From the NCBI GenBank assembly GCA_902803695.1, contig CADCQX010000453.1:1-6195 (forward strand): a stretch of DNA of 6,195 bases. The letters are read 5' to 3'. Source of the DNA: Oscillospiraceae bacterium (lineage in GTDB: Bacteria > Bacillota > Clostridia > Saccharofermentanales > Saccharofermentanaceae). Made by a program: the position numbers and the translations under genes. How positions within the stretch are numbered: the first letter of the stretch is position 1; each line of letters begins with the position of its first letter. The notes below the pieces were generated by a model that saw nothing but the letters and a program-made list of their open reading frames with translations, did no database searches and had not been told where the DNA came from. Shown piece after piece: positions 5,990 through 6,195 of this stretch.

Positions 5990-6017
5990 TTGCAGAAAGA
6001 TAGCACTATGCTAAAAT
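5990..6017 (+). promoter_or_regulatory. Promoter of the radical SAM gene
   Basis: -35 TTGCAG (5990-5995), a 16-bp spacer, then -10 TAAAAT (6012-6017), a reasonable housekeeping promoter. The predicted start near 6024 would fall inside the palindrome at 6018-6033, leaving a leader of about 34 nt before the ATG at 6058. Confidence 0.6.
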
Positions 6018-6033
6018 AGTGTAAAATTACACT
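6004..6033. promoter_or_regulatory. Nested operator: two overlapping inverted repeats around the radical SAM promoter
   Basis: Two inverted repeats share a half-site. The first is CACTAT (6004-6009) with ATAGTG (6016-6021), separated by 6 bp that hold the start of the -10. The second is AGTGTAA (6018-6024), AA, then TTACACT (6027-6033), a perfect 7-bp-arm palindrome over the predicted start site. This placement suits a dimeric repressor. The regulator is not in the window; some GntR/YtrA-like regulators use AGTGTA/TACACT half-sites, but that link is speculative. Confidence 0.55.
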
Positions 6034-6057
6034 TTAAATAATAGAGGATGAATGCAT

Positions 6058-6195
6058 ATGAAGATGTCGTCATTTATGTATTTTGCCAGGTTCGGGCTGA
6101 AGACTCTGTTCACCAAATCCGAGAAGCCGATCCTGGGAACAGTCATCGTGACCGACAAGTGCAACCTTCACTGCAAGCATTGTTCAGTCAATAAC
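6058..6195 (+). CDS. Radical SAM protein, N-terminal 46 residues (cut by window edge)
   Basis: The ATG at 6058 follows GAGG (6044-6047) by 10 nt, a slightly long but acceptable spacing; Met3 at 6064 is a less likely start. The segment KPILGTVIVTDKCNLHCKHC ends in the radical SAM cluster motif CX3CX2C (Cys35, Cys39, Cys42), which binds the [4Fe-4S] cluster that cleaves S-adenosylmethionine. The next residues, SVNN, fit clostridial proteins of the MoaA/PqqE/NirJ-like broad group. The amphipathic leader before it (MYFARFGLKTLFTK) is common in that subgroup. Substrate and product cannot be told from 46 residues; a C-terminal SPASM domain, if present, lies outside. Its codons are more often C- or G-ended than those of the membrane-protein genes to its left, suggesting a more core-like gene. 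Confidence 0.88.
   Translation, partial: MKMSSFMYFARFGLKTLFTKSEKPILGTVIVTDKCNLHCKHCSVNN

Noticed and set aside
1..6195. CRISPR array, tRNA, rRNA, insertion sequence or prophage ends
   Set aside because: I saw no regularly spaced repeats, no tRNA-like cloverleaf, no transposase motifs and no flanking inverted repeats.

Overview
The window looks like chromosome from a low-to-moderate GC Bacillota, most likely a gut or rumen Clostridia of the Lachnospiraceae/Oscillospiraceae kind. The clues are strong AGGAGG-type ribosome binding sites, TATAAT-like -10 boxes, secreted DUF4214 proteins, RelB/DinJ-RelE/ParE cassettes, and a radical SAM gene with a typical clostridial N-terminus. The genus is inference; no rRNA or other marker gene is present.

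Layout: (1) 1-1942, minus: a large secreted protein cut by the left edge, with signal peptide, beta-rich modules, a Thr/Pro/Ser linker and DUF4214 repeats. (2) 2007-2607, minus: a complete type II toxin-antitoxin operon with its promoter and a palindromic operator. (3) 2791-3462, plus: a membrane-anchored extracytoplasmic protein of unknown function, transcribed divergently from the toxin-antitoxin operon. (4) 3437-4045, minus: a predicted lipoprotein whose end overlaps gene 3 tail to tail by 26 bp. (5) 4098-4850 and 4969-5682, minus: two tandem paralogous membrane proteins of an unrecognised family. (6) 5763-5966, minus: a decayed gene tail. (7) 6058 to the right edge, plus: the first 46 codons of a radical SAM protein, behind a promoter with nested inverted repeats.

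Almost every complete gene outside the toxin-antitoxin pair encodes an exported or membrane-anchored protein, so the window is an accessory, envelope-facing region. The most notable signal is regulatory. Both paralogous membrane genes are preceded by the same promoter-like motif, TGTAAC-N16-CGTC, which matches the consensus used by ECF (extracytoplasmic function) sigma factors of the Bacillus SigM/SigX/SigW/SigV group. A looser match, TGAAAC-N16-CGAT, precedes the membrane protein at 2791. This suggests, without proving it, that at least the paralogue pair belongs to an envelope-stress regulon. No complete novel defence or biosynthetic system can be demonstrated from this window alone.
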